From assembly GCF_003333325.1 (NCBI RefSeq), contig NZ_QOLC01000089.1, forward strand, positions 62,001-126,000: DNA of 64,000 nt, in the 5' to 3' direction. Position 1 is the stretch's first letter; the number at the start of each line of letters is the position of its first letter. Shown here piece by piece: positions 26,546 through 35,714 of the stretch. The DNA is from Candidatus Ulvibacter alkanivorans (GTDB lineage Bacteria > Bacteroidota > Bacteroidia > Flavobacteriales > Flavobacteriaceae). The notes beneath the pieces are model-generated. The model was given only the letters and a program-made list of their open reading frames with translations. It was not told the DNA's origin and ran no database searches. A program made the position numbers and the translations under genes.

Positions 26546-28126
26546 TTACTTCTTATATCGAGCTGAAAGGTCTGCAGCCACAGAAGTTAATACATCGATC
26601 GCTTCGTCGGTCAACTTACCGGCCTTTAACGTATCTAATGTATCTCTGTGTTTTGCATCTAACATTTCAAGATAGTCTCTTTCAAACTCTTTTACTTTCT
26701 CTACAGGAACGTTACGAAGTAAGTTCTTAGAACCGGCATAAATGATGGCCACCTGGTCTTCTACCGGATAAGGGTCATTTTGTGCTTGTTTAAGGATCTC
26801 CACGTTACGTCTACCTTTTTCGATCACGTTCAAGGTTGCTGCATCAAGGTCGGAACCAAATTTAGCAAAGGCTTCCAATTCACGGAATTGTGCCTGATCC
26901 AATTTTAAGGTACCTGCTACTTTCTTCATAGACTTGATCTGTGCATTACCTCCTACACGAGATACCGAGATACCAACGTTAATCGCAGGACGAACCCCTG
27001 CGTTAAAAAGGTCAGATTCTAAGAAGATCTGTCCATCGGTAATCGAGATCACGTTTGTTGGGATATAGGCCGATACGTCTCCTGCCTGCGTTTCAATAAT
27101 AGGAAGGGCAGTTAGTGAACCACCACCTTTTACGATTGGCTTTAAGCTTTCGGGTAGATCGTTCATTTCCTTGGCGATATCATCATCGGCAATCACTTTT
27201 GCCGAACGCTCTAGCAATCTTGAGTGAAGGTAGAATACATCTCCAGGATACGCCTCACGTCCCGGTGGACGACGTAATAAGAGTGATACCTCACGGTATG
27301 CAACTGCTTGCTTGGATAAATCGTCATAGATAATTAGTGCCGGACGACCGGTATCACGGAAATACTCACCAATCGCAGCACCTGCAAATGGAGCATATAC
27401 CTGCATTGGTGCAGGGTCTGATGCATTTGCAGCAACGATTGTAGTATAGGCCAATGCTCCTGCATCTTCCAATACTTTTGCAATGTTTGCAACCGTAGAC
27501 GCTTTTTGTCCAATGGCTACATAGATACAATATACAGGCTCTCCTGCATCGTAAAATTCTTTTTGGTTCAAAATGGTATCGATACAAACGGTTGACTTAC
27601 CTGTTTGGCGGTCACCAATCACCAATTCACGTTGTCCACGTCCTACCGGGATCATCGCGTCGATTGATTTGATACCTGTTTGTAATGGTTCGTTTACCGG
27701 TTGACGGTAAATTACACCCGGAGCTTTACGCTCTAATGGCATTTCGTAAGTTTCACCTGTAATAGGTCCTTTTCCATCGATAGGCTGTCCCAAGGTGTTT
27801 ACTACACGTCCTGTAATTCCTTCACCAACATTTAGGGAAGCAATACGTTGGGTACGCTTTACAGTATCACCTTCTTTAATCGCTTTAGAAGGCCCTAATA
27901 ATACAACCCCTACGTTATCTTCTTCCAGGTTCAATACAATCCCTTCTAATCCATCTTCGAATTCAACCAATTCACCGTATTGTGCGTTGGCAAGTCCGTA
28001 CACTCGGGCAATACCATCCCCTACGGTTAGTACAGTTCCTACTTCATCTAATGAAGCGGTAGCTTCAAAACCTGAAAGTTGTTGCTTTAAAATTGCTGAA
28101 ACTTCAGCGGGTTTTACTTGTGCCAT
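26546..28126 (-). CDS. atpA: ATP synthase alpha subunit
   Basis: 526 residues, non-catalytic nucleotide-binding subunit of F1. Walker [10 protein letters not shown] (about 170-178), beta-barrel N terminus and helical C terminus are all present. Fifth gene of atpB-E-F-H-A-G. The partner beta subunit is not in this window. Confidence 0.98.
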   Translation of the reverse strand: MAQVKPAEVSAILKQQLSGFEATASLDEVGTVLTVGDGIARVYGLANAQYGELVEFEDGLEGIVLNLEEDNVGVVLLGPSKAIKEGDTVKRTQRIASLNVGEGITGRVVNTLGQPIDGKGPITGETYEMPLERKAPGVIYRQPVNEPLQTGIKSIDAMIPVGRGQRELVIGDRQTGKSTVCIDTILNQKEFYDAGEPVYCIYVAIGQKASTVANIAKVLEDAGALAYTTIVAANASDPAPMQVYAPFAGAAIGEYFRDTGRPALIIYDDLSKQAVAYREVSLLLRRPPGREAYPGDVFYLHSRLLERSAKVIADDDIAKEMNDLPESLKPIVKGGGSLTALPIIETQAGDVSAYIPTNVISITDGQIFLESDLFNAGVRPAINVGISVSRVGGNAQIKSMKKVAGTLKLDQAQFRELEAFAKFGSDLDAATLNVIEKGRRNVEILKQAQNDPYPVEDQVAIIYAGSKNLLRNVPVEKVKEFERDYLEMLDAKHRDTLDTLKAGKLTDEAIDVLTSVAADLSARYKK

Positions 28127-28173
28127 TTTTGTTTAATTATGTTTGATGATCTCGCTTGCGCCAAGACCACACG

Positions 28174-28716
28174 TTATAAACTTTTACTAAATTCTCTTTT
28201 TAAATTTCCTAACTTATTTGCGATACTCGCATTGTATTGAAGGTCTCCTACTCTAAGAATAAATCCTCCAATTATTTCCTCATCGATCACATTCTCTAAG
28301 GTAACCGAATCACTTCCGGTAAGCTCCTTCACTTTACTGAGGACCTGTGCTTCAATTTCCGAAGTAATAGGTAGTGCAGTAGTCACTTTGGCCACTTTGA
28401 CACCTTGTTGTTCGTTGTACAAATGAATGTAACTCTTGGCTACATCGCCTAGTGCTTCAATTCGCTTGTTTTCCACCAAAACTTTAATAAGCGTTTTAGT
28501 GTTTTCTGTTTGAGCACTAAATATTTTTAGTAATGCCTCTTGCTTGTCGGAGTTTTTAATTACCGGACTGTTAAGCACAGTTCTTAAATCTTTACTTTCT
28601 TCAAGCGTGGCATCTACGGATTGCATATCGCCAAACACAACGTTGGCCAGGTCGGCATCGTTGGCTTGTTGTAAGACTGCTTTCGCGTATCGTATGGCTA
28701 CTTTGCTTCCGTTCAT
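28174..28716 (-). CDS. atpH: ATP synthase delta subunit
   Basis: 180 residues, OSCP-type peripheral-stalk subunit joining F1 alpha to the b subunits. N-terminal helical bundle (RYAKAVLQQA near residue 9) and the conserved C-terminal block ending in LGNLKREF. Follows atpF by six bases. Confidence 0.94.
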   Translation of the reverse strand: MNGSKVAIRYAKAVLQQANDADLANVVFGDMQSVDATLEESKDLRTVLNSPVIKNSDKQEALLKIFSAQTENTKTLIKVLVENKRIEALGDVAKSYIHLYNEQQGVKVAKVTTALPITSEIEAQVLSKVKELTGSDSVTLENVIDEEIIGGFILRVGDLQYNASIANKLGNLKREFSKSL

Positions 28717-28722
28717 CTTTTA

Positions 28723-29217
28723 TTAGTTTAATTTAGCGTCTCCTAACATATCTTCAACCAATTTCAATTGCTTGTCTTTGTTAGAAAGTTCACTTTTCAT
28801 CACTTTTTCTGCAATTTCTACGGAAAGTTCGGCTACTGTGCTTTTTAATTCTGCTACAGCGGCTTTCTTTTCAGTTTCGATGGCTGCTTGTGCTTGAGAG
28901 ATCATTTTGTCTGCTTCGCTCTTGGCATCATCTTTTGCATCTGCGATCATCTTGTTTTTGATCTCACGTGCTTCCTTTAGCATAGACTCACGTTCTGCAC
29001 GTGCTTCTTTAAGGATGCGCTCGTTATCTGCGGTTAAGTTTTCCATTTCACGTTTGGCAGCTTCAGCAGAAGCTAGTGCCTCTCTAATGGAATCTTCACG
29101 AGAATTGACGGTACCTACAATTGGTCCCCATGCGAATTTCTTCAGAAGAAAAAACAATACGACGAATGAAACAAACGTCCAAAACATCAATCCTACATCT
29201 GGAGTAACTAAATCCAT
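28723..29217 (-). CDS. atpF: ATP synthase b subunit
   Basis: 164 residues. One N-terminal membrane helix (about 8-27) and then a long charged helix that dimerises as the peripheral stalk. It follows atpE after 75 bases that contain a strong hairpin (29254-29284). Confidence 0.95.
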   Translation of the reverse strand: MDLVTPDVGLMFWTFVSFVVLFFLLKKFAWGPIVGTVNSREDSIREALASAEAAKREMENLTADNERILKEARAERESMLKEAREIKNKMIADAKDDAKSEADKMISQAQAAIETEKKAAVAELKSTVAELSVEIAEKVMKSELSNKDKQLKLVEDMLGDAKLN

Positions 29218-29253
29218 TTCTTTATTTTTTTATAATCTTTAGTATTTAAAACT

Positions 29254-29284
29254 AAAAAGGGCGGCGCAACCAACCGTTGCGCCG
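29254..29284 (-). terminator. Attenuator hairpin between atpE and atpF
   Basis: A 9-bp perfect GC-rich stem (CGGCGCAAC / GTTGCGCCG, five-base loop) followed after three bases by five T. It has the form of an intrinsic terminator inside the operon; partial read-through would give more atpE than atpF mRNA. Confidence 0.7.
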
Positions 29285-29292
29285 AACTTTTT

Positions 29293-29544
<252 letters not shown>

Positions 29545-29555
29545 TTAAAAATTAA

Positions 29556-30665
29556 TTAATGTTCATGTTCTTCTACTGCTGTACCTATATATAAGGCCGA
29601 CAGTAAAGTAAAAATGTACGCCTGAATGGCTACAACCATGACCTCGATCACGCTGATAAATACTGAAAAGAATATGGAAGCCGGAGCTACCCACACGGTT
29701 TCAGCAATAAAGATCAACGAGATCAAACTCAATACGATAATATGACCTGCCGTGATGTTTGCAAACAAACGAATCATAAGCGAGATCGGTTTAATAAAAA
29801 TCCCCATAAACTCGATTGGGGCTAAGAATATTTTCATAGGTACCGGTAAACCTGGCATCCAAAAGATGTGTTTCCAGTAGTCTTTGTTAGCTACCACTGT
29901 TGTGATAACAAAAGTAATGGTCGCTAATACTAAGGTAAAAGCAATGTTTCCACTTAAGTTAGCGCTAAATGGGAAAAACGGAATTAATCCCATTACGTTA
30001 TTTATCCAAATAAAGAAGAACAACGTTAATAAGAACGGCATATAACGGCGGTATTTTTTCTCCCCGATGTTAGGTCGTGCTACCTCGTCACGTATAAATA
30101 CTACTAGTGGTTCTGTGAATTTAGCAATCCCTTTTGGAACCCCATTGCCATCGTATCTCCTTGCAGAAAGTCCGAAGATCAACAATAACAATACCATTGA
30201 AAGGAACATAGAAAACACCAACTTGGTGATCGAAAAATCTAGTGGCTGTTCATTGCCCGGATGATTGCCTTCGCCCGGTAACATATAGGTGTCTCCTTGC
30301 GGCGCATCGGAAGCATAATAGATCTCTTCGTGGTATTTTACAAATTTCTGTCCTTTTCGCTCTACGACTACCGTACCAGTATCATCGTGCTTAAACTCAC
30401 TCGACATAAAGGTTACTAAGCCGTTCTCGGTCCAAAGTATAATAGGTAACGGAACCGAGATCGCATGACCATCCCAGTCCATGATATGAAAATCATGTGC
30501 GTCCTTAATATGATGCATGATCATATCGGTTACATTGAACACTTCTTCTTCGGTCGACTCTTCTTTGGAAGACGCGGTAGTAGCTGCAAAAGTTGAAGAG
30601 GCTACTAAAATAAAAAACACCCCGGTTATGAGGCTTTTAATGGTAGTAAAATGAGTTGTTTTCAA
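29556..30665 (-). CDS. atpB: ATP synthase a subunit
   Basis: 369 residues, the stator proton channel. It is longer than the E. coli protein by about 100 residues: a signal-peptide-like start (1-28, ending SSTFAA) and a soluble segment to about 145 precede the membrane domain, as in other Bacteroidota. The conserved helix with the essential Arg is visible (PISLMIRLFANITAGH, about 290-305). First gene of the operon with its own promoter. Confidence 0.95.
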   Translation of the reverse strand: MKTTHFTTIKSLITGVFFILVASSTFAATTASSKEESTEEEVFNVTDMIMHHIKDAHDFHIMDWDGHAISVPLPIILWTENGLVTFMSSEFKHDDTGTVVVERKGQKFVKYHEEIYYASDAPQGDTYMLPGEGNHPGNEQPLDFSITKLVFSMFLSMVLLLLIFGLSARRYDGNGVPKGIAKFTEPLVVFIRDEVARPNIGEKKYRRYMPFLLTLFFFIWINNVMGLIPFFPFSANLSGNIAFTLVLATITFVITTVVANKDYWKHIFWMPGLPVPMKIFLAPIEFMGIFIKPISLMIRLFANITAGHIIVLSLISLIFIAETVWVAPASIFFSVFISVIEVMVVAIQAYIFTLLSALYIGTAVEEHEH

Positions 30666-30696
30666 TGTCGTGCTTTTGCGTTCCTGAAATTTGGTG

Positions 30697-30727
30697 CAAA
30701 TGTACTAACATTTAATCAATTGACAAA
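30697..30727 (-). promoter_or_regulatory. Promoter of the atp operon
   Basis: Minus strand: TTTG (30727-30724), exactly 19 bases, TACATTTG (30704-30697). The atpB ATG is 31 bases downstream. It lies between the upstream membrane-protein gene and atpB, so the six-gene operon can be transcribed alone. Confidence 0.65.
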
Positions 30728-30734
30728 CCAAAAT

Positions 30735-31130
30735 TTACTTTGTTTCTTCTTGATTAAAACTTTTCTGTAAGCTTATGATTTCGAAGGCTAAATAGAAGAA
30801 ATAAGGGATAAAAAAATTGATCACATCGATCTTTGCGTTTACCGCTTTTCCTACAAATAATGGCAATAAGAAGACCATGGCTAAAACCATCTTCAACAAG
30901 GTCGTGATCAAGAATAAGTTATAGATCTTTTTATAACCATTTGCCACCTTATAGCGAATAAAGGCAAAAACCACAAATACCAAAAAGCTATTAAATAGAT
31001 AGATACTCCATAAAGGAAAGAAAAGCACTACTTCAGAAAAGAAAATAAAGAAAATATAATAGTGCACTCCCAATAATAGGATTGTAAAAGCCAACAGTTT
31101 TAATAAATAGGCTAGGATGTCTTTAATCAT
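30735..31130 (-). CDS. AtpI-like small membrane protein
   Basis: 131 residues with four predicted membrane helices (about 7-28, 30-58, 72-95, 102-122). It overlaps the AtpZ-like gene by eight bases and precedes atpB, the place where AtpI-type accessory proteins of F-ATPases are found. Family name uncertain (possibly DUF6168). A role in c-ring assembly is inferred from position only. Confidence 0.65.
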   Translation of the reverse strand: MIKDILAYLLKLLAFTILLLGVHYYIFFIFFSEVVLFFPLWSIYLFNSFLVFVVFAFIRYKVANGYKKIYNLFLITTLLKMVLAMVFLLPLFVGKAVNAKIDVINFFIPYFFYLAFEIISLQKSFNQEETK

Positions 31131-31374
31131 TGTCTTTTTTTGAATCGGTCGAAACTTGTTTTATAACCACATACATCGCGATACCAACAGATAACAAGCT
31201 ACAAATTATAGTGAATAATGAATAGGAATTAGGGTAGGCCTCGTCTAACTTCATACCGCCATAGGTTCCAAGACCAATGATAGCGATCATCTCGAAGGCT
31301 ATACCCGAAAAGCGAGCGTAGGCCTGTAATCGATTCTTGTTTTTTTCTGAATTGGAATCGTTAGGCTTAGTCAC
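31123..31374 (-). CDS. AtpZ/AtpI family protein
   Basis: 83 residues with two membrane helices (about 20-42 and 52-72) separated by a short loop with GxKLDE, the pattern of the ATPase_gene1 (AtpZ) family. Members lie before atp operons and are proposed to help c-ring assembly or ion (Mg2+/Ca2+) supply. The end overlaps the next gene by eight bases. Confidence 0.78.
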   Translation of the reverse strand: MTKPNDSNSEKNKNRLQAYARFSGIAFEMIAIIGLGTYGGMKLDEAYPNSYSLFTIICSLLSVGIAMYVVIKQVSTDSKKDND

Positions 31375-31408
31375 AATAGTGTAGTTTTATAGCCGTTAGG
31401 ATTGTTTC

Positions 31409-31882
31409 TTATTTGGAGGTTTCTCCAGAAGTCTTTTTAAGTCGTTGTTGACGATCGTACGGATGATTCTTAGTGGCTTCTGCCGTTTCATTTTCTGAAG
31501 AGGGTGCCGTTTGCTTTTTGCTATTGGCGCCTTTCATGCGACAGGTTGCATTAAATGTGGCACCGGGTTCAACGGCTAGCTTACCTACGACTACATCTCC
31601 TTCAATATGGGCTGTTTCTTTTAACGTAAGCGTGCCCGATACATTTAAGTTCCCATCGAAAGTACCTTCAATATCGGCATTTTCGCACGTAAGTGTTCCA
31701 TCGATCTTTCCGGTACGCCCAATCACCACTTTAGAAGGGGTGTTTACGTTGCCTTCGATCGTTCCATCTATACGAAAGAATCCCTTAGAATGAATATCTC
31801 CCTTGATATTAGTTCCTTCGTTAATACGATTTTGTCCTGTGCCTGGCTCATTCATACTCTTCTCTTTTTTGTCTGAAAACAT
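31409..31882 (-). CDS. Bactofilin
   Basis: 157 residues. The central DUF583 domain (about 20-115) shows the repeated short-strand pattern of a right-handed beta-helix (INEGTNIKGDIHSKGFFRID, GNVNTPSKVVIGRTG), flanked by disordered charged tails. Bactofilins polymerise into filaments without nucleotide and help cell shape or place envelope machines. It begins five bases after sprE ends, so it is co-expressed with a type IX secretion component. Confidence 0.9.
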   Translation of the reverse strand: MFSDKKEKSMNEPGTGQNRINEGTNIKGDIHSKGFFRIDGTIEGNVNTPSKVVIGRTGKIDGTLTCENADIEGTFDGNLNVSGTLTLKETAHIEGDVVVGKLAVEPGATFNATCRMKGANSKKQTAPSSENETAEATKNHPYDRQQRLKKTSGETSK

Positions 31883-31887
31883 AGTCG

Positions 31888-34473
31888 CTATTTTTGGGGA
31901 TTACTATTTTCTTCTTCGACTTCACTCCGATTCAGGTATGATTCTAAATTCTTATGAATCTGAATGATCTTATAATTAGGTGTTGCGATTTCAAAAAATG
32001 GGCGTTTGATCTTATACTCTTTGTTTTCTTCTAAGATCTCACCAAAGCCTCGTCCTCCCATTTTCGTGTTTAATCCGTGTATGATCACAAAACGGGTGTC
32101 TTCGTTGTAATAGTCGATCGAGGTACTCATATTCGAGTAGCGATATTCTTCGATGGCCTCATCTAATTTTTTCTGAAGTGCCTCAGCAGCTTCCATTTCA
32201 TCCACATTAAAACGGTACACTACTTTCCAACTTGTACTTTCTTCGTCCGGGACAAATGTAGTTACTGCTAATTTTGGGAGCACAGTAGCATAAATGTCTT
32301 GTGCTTGCTTGCCTTCTTCGGAATTAGGATAGTTCAATGAAACATAGTTCAATGCTTTTTTATACGCTTCAAAACCATCTTTCCTGGCGAGGGCTGTCGC
32401 TTTTAGCAACTCTAATTTTGGCACTATTGCATCGCCATTGTACTGTATAATATATTCATCGGCGGTGTCAATTACATACTGATAGCGCGAGGCCTCAAAT
32501 TCTTTGTACAATTCCTTGTACTTAAATTCGGGACTGGACTCATCTGATGGTAATTGGGTATTCGGATTTCGTAAGATCTCGGCGTAACGCGATTCGCTGT
32601 GATTGTTTAAAATATCATTCTTAAACTGATTGGCCTTAGCCTCATCGTCTAATTGACCGTAGATCTTAAAAAGATTGTACTTTGTAGGTAGTATTAACCG
32701 CTCTTCCGGGCTAAAAGTCAATAGGGTTTCCAGCCTATCTGCCGCCAAGCCGTATTCCTTAAATTTCTCTTTATAAATTAATCCTAATTGATAATAGGCA
32801 AAGTTTCGGTCTTTAGCGAGACTGTCTAACACTTTTGTTTCCGAAGGGATTTGATCGATATAATATTGTGGATCAAAACGCTCGTTGTCTGCGATGGTCA
32901 CAACAGTTTCTCCAACCTCAACTTCAGTTTCCAGACCGCTTGTCTTTTTGCTTGACCTTCTCCAATTATCTTCCAATTTTCGGTCACCCCAGCGTTGTCT
33001 AAATTGTTGTTTCCCATAGGCAACGGTAGACGAATTATAGAAGTAAAAACGACTATTGCCTCCACTTTCTGATCCTTTTAAGGTCGTATTGCCTGTATTG
33101 TTCTGATTATAAAACTCTTGATTGGCGATCCGCTCTTCTTGAGCAACTGCCGCTAAGGAGTCTTTTTTGGCTTGTGCTTTAAGCTCATCGGTATATTCTG
33201 TGAAGAAACTAAGTCGAGCCGATTCGCTCATGTTGGCGATTCTTAATATGCTGTCATTGGTAGTAGCAATGTCCTCATATTTAATCACGTCGTCAAGATT
33301 CTCTCTCTTCTTTTTCATACGTCGCCATTCGCGAGAATTCACCTCTAAGAAAGTAATGGTGCTATCGTAATAGGCTCCTGCATTCTTATAGAGTGCGCGA
33401 TCAAAATTGATCTCTGCCAGTGTTCTGTAGTTGACAGCTTGTAAGTATTTATCCTGTGTATAGGCTTGGATCGATTTATTATAAAAATCTACCGCAGTGG
33501 CTATGCTATCACTATTTCGATAATAATCCCCAATTTGATTGTAGATCTTATCTAAGTAAGGTCGATTTTCTCGATCTTCTTCTAACTCCCGTAATAATTC
33601 CAGAAAAGCCACTTTATCCTCATTTTCATAATCGAAGTTTTGCGCCTTTGCGATATAGGCGTTGATCATGTAGATACGTGGCGATTTACGATTAAGTTCT
33701 ATCACCTCATCGAAGGCGAGATTCGCACTGTCTTTAAATCCAAGGCGGTTGTAAAGTTGTCCTTTTATATAGGAATACCGTCCTTTTAGCTCGTTATCTT
33801 TTACATATTCTGAAGCCATTTTCATAAACGGCAAGGCTTGTTCTAACGAATCTAAATTGATATAGGCTTGAGCCATGATAGCCGATGCGTCTGCAAGTTC
33901 TTCGTCCTCCAGCTCTTCTTCGTCTATCATTTTCTGAAGGTTCTCTAGTGCAACATCTTCATTGCTAAGTCGAATGTTTGCTTTTGCTTTCCATACTTTC
34001 GCTCGATTAATGCTGTTACTTGTAGGGTAGCGATTTAGTATAAAATTAAAGGCGTCTAATGCAGGTATAAATCGGCTGTCGAAATAGCGCGATTTCCCTA
34101 ATAACATATAGGCCTCATCGACCTGAGGGTTGTGTTCTTTTCCATCTATATAAATGGAGTGTTTTTGTATGGCCTTGGCCGCTTTTTCTTCGGCTCTATT
34201 AAAATTTGGATTCTCTTCCTCACTTGGAAGTCCCGATTCTTCGGCTTTTGGTGCAATTCGTTCTACCGGAAGGATCTCCCAAAAATTATCACGAAAGGTT
34301 AAAGCAAGTTCGTCCCTTCCATCCACAAAAGCAACGTCGCCATTATAAAGTGCATTATATTCGGCTGTAACCGCATGATAGTTGCGGCTCATGAATGTAT
34401 TCTTTTTACGCGAACATGCTGCGAGGATTAAGATAACCAGTACTAAAATGGTAGTTTTATATGCGCCCTTCAA
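31888..34473 (-). CDS. sprE: Type IX secretion lipoprotein SprE/PorW
   Basis: 861 residues. Lipoprotein signal with LAAC (Cys about residue 20), conserved N-terminal block (SRNYHAVTAEYNALYNG) that marks the PorW/SprE family, then many TPR repeats to about 640 and a C-terminal region with a long helical segment. In Flavobacterium and Porphyromonas it is an outer-membrane-associated lipoprotein needed for type IX secretion and gliding, linking the PorL/M motor to the translocon. Fits with gldH and the sorting-domain protease here. A 25-base perfect inverted repeat lies 38 bases upstream. Confidence 0.9.
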   Translation of the reverse strand: MKGAYKTTILVLVILILAACSRKKNTFMSRNYHAVTAEYNALYNGDVAFVDGRDELALTFRDNFWEILPVERIAPKAEESGLPSEEENPNFNRAEEKAAKAIQKHSIYIDGKEHNPQVDEAYMLLGKSRYFDSRFIPALDAFNFILNRYPTSNSINRAKVWKAKANIRLSNEDVALENLQKMIDEEELEDEELADASAIMAQAYINLDSLEQALPFMKMASEYVKDNELKGRYSYIKGQLYNRLGFKDSANLAFDEVIELNRKSPRIYMINAYIAKAQNFDYENEDKVAFLELLRELEEDRENRPYLDKIYNQIGDYYRNSDSIATAVDFYNKSIQAYTQDKYLQAVNYRTLAEINFDRALYKNAGAYYDSTITFLEVNSREWRRMKKKRENLDDVIKYEDIATTNDSILRIANMSESARLSFFTEYTDELKAQAKKDSLAAVAQEERIANQEFYNQNNTGNTTLKGSESGGNSRFYFYNSSTVAYGKQQFRQRWGDRKLEDNWRRSSKKTSGLETEVEVGETVVTIADNERFDPQYYIDQIPSETKVLDSLAKDRNFAYYQLGLIYKEKFKEYGLAADRLETLLTFSPEERLILPTKYNLFKIYGQLDDEAKANQFKNDILNNHSESRYAEILRNPNTQLPSDESSPEFKYKELYKEFEASRYQYVIDTADEYIIQYNGDAIVPKLELLKATALARKDGFEAYKKALNYVSLNYPNSEEGKQAQDIYATVLPKLAVTTFVPDEESTSWKVVYRFNVDEMEAAEALQKKLDEAIEEYRYSNMSTSIDYYNEDTRFVIIHGLNTKMGGRGFGEILEENKEYKIKRPFFEIATPNYKIIQIHKNLESYLNRSEVEEENSNPQK

Positions 34474-34510
34474 AATTGGTGTATTTATTATACTACAGTA
34501 ACTAAAAAGA

Positions 34511-34535
34511 CATGCTTTTAGTATGTAAAAGCATG
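34511..34535. promoter_or_regulatory. Perfect inverted repeat upstream of sprE
   Basis: CATGCTTTT and AAAAGCATG are perfect 9-bp arms with a seven-base centre. It lies 38 bases before sprE and over 130 before the divergent reductase gene. The size and spacing suit a dimeric regulator; no T run follows on the minus strand (sprE direction). Regulator unknown. Confidence 0.45.
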
Positions 34536-34617
34536 ATAGATCGGTAAAAATACATTTCTTTTTAATATCTCCCCTTTAAATTACCCAAAAAAACAGTTGG
34601 AATACCCCGCTTAATCC

Positions 34618-34647
34618 TTTGTGAACCTAAATTTGATTGTATTTTTG
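34618..34647 (+). promoter_or_regulatory. Promoter of the reductase gene
   Basis: TTTG (34618-34621), 18 bases, TATTTTTG (34640-34647), 20 bases before the ATG at 34668. One of the best consensus matches in the window. Confidence 0.65.
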
Positions 34648-34667
34648 CTAAAAAATTTTTGAGTCCT

Positions 34668-35711
34668 ATGAGCGATTTTCACACCTTGACCATTTCCGAA
34701 GTAAAACAAGAGACCCCAAACTCGGTATCCATTAGTTTTAATGTGCCCGATGCATTGGTCGAAACCTTCCGATTCACTGCGGGTCAATATCTTACGCTAA
34801 AACATAGACTAAACGATAAAGAAGAACGCCGCGCGTATTCGTTGTGCAGTAGTCCTTCCGAAGCCATCTTAAAGGTGGGCGTTAAAAAAGTCCCGGACGG
34901 TCGATTCTCTGTATTTGCAAATACTAAATTAAAAGCTGGAGACACCCTAGAGGTCATGCCGCCCCAAGGTACGTTTGTTTTAGAACCGCAACCAGATGTG
35001 AACTATGCCGCCTTTGCGGCCGGTAGTGGCATCACTCCCATACTCGCCATCGTAAAAGCTGCGATGGAAGTTGGCGGAGATGGTAAATTCTTATTGGTCT
35101 ACGGAAACCAGTCGATGCGAGAGACGATGTTTGCTTCAGAATTGTTGCAACTACAAAAGGAGCATCCAACTAGGTTGTTCTTAGAGTTTATTTATAGCCG
35201 AACTCAGGAGGAGGAAGCGCTCTTCGGAAGAATTGAGCGGTCTACCGTTAATTTCTTGCTGAAAAACAAATTCGAGGACACCACATTCAACGACTATTTT
35301 CTTTGCGGTCCGGAACCCATGATCGATCTGGTTTCGGCCACACTCAAGGAACAAGGGGTGAACGAAAAGCAAATACATTTCGAGTTATTTACCACTGCCG
35401 AAGAAGGATTATTGGTGGAGTCGCATGACGGAAATACCGAAATCACGGTCACGGTCGATGATGAAACCGACTCGTTCGTAATGTCTCAAAAAAATTCGGT
35501 CTTAGAAGCTGTGTTGGAACAGGGGTTAGATGCTCCCTATTCATGTCAAGGAGGTATCTGCAGTACGTGTATTGCTCGTATAAAAGAAGGAAAAGCCGAA
35601 ATGCGTAAAAACCAAATTCTAACTGATGGCGAGATCGCCGAAGGTTTAATACTTACTTGCCAAGCACACCCGACCACCGCTAAATTAGTGATCGATTACG
35701 ACGATGTATAA
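34668..35711 (+). CDS. PaaE-like NAD(P)H oxidoreductase with 2Fe-2S domain
   Basis: 347 residues in three parts: FAD-binding ferredoxin-reductase domain (about 1-105; RRAYSLCSSP is the flavin motif), NAD(P)-binding domain (about 110-235; AAGSGITPI and FLCGPEPMI), and a plant-type 2Fe-2S ferredoxin domain (about 255-347) with C-x4-C-x2-C (CQGGICSTC) and a fourth Cys about 30 residues on. It passes electrons from NAD(P)H to an oxygenase. It resembles PaaE of the phenylacetyl-CoA epoxidase, but no paa genes are near, so the partner is unknown. Start ATG 34668; an in-frame TTG nine bases earlier is less likely. Confidence 0.88.
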   Translation: MSDFHTLTISEVKQETPNSVSISFNVPDALVETFRFTAGQYLTLKHRLNDKEERRAYSLCSSPSEAILKVGVKKVPDGRFSVFANTKLKAGDTLEVMPPQGTFVLEPQPDVNYAAFAAGSGITPILAIVKAAMEVGGDGKFLLVYGNQSMRETMFASELLQLQKEHPTRLFLEFIYSRTQEEEALFGRIERSTVNFLLKNKFEDTTFNDYFLCGPEPMIDLVSATLKEQGVNEKQIHFELFTTAEEGLLVESHDGNTEITVTVDDETDSFVMSQKNSVLEAVLEQGLDAPYSCQGGICSTCIARIKEGKAEMRKNQILTDGEIAEGLILTCQAHPTTAKLVIDYDDV

Positions 35712-35714
35712 GGA

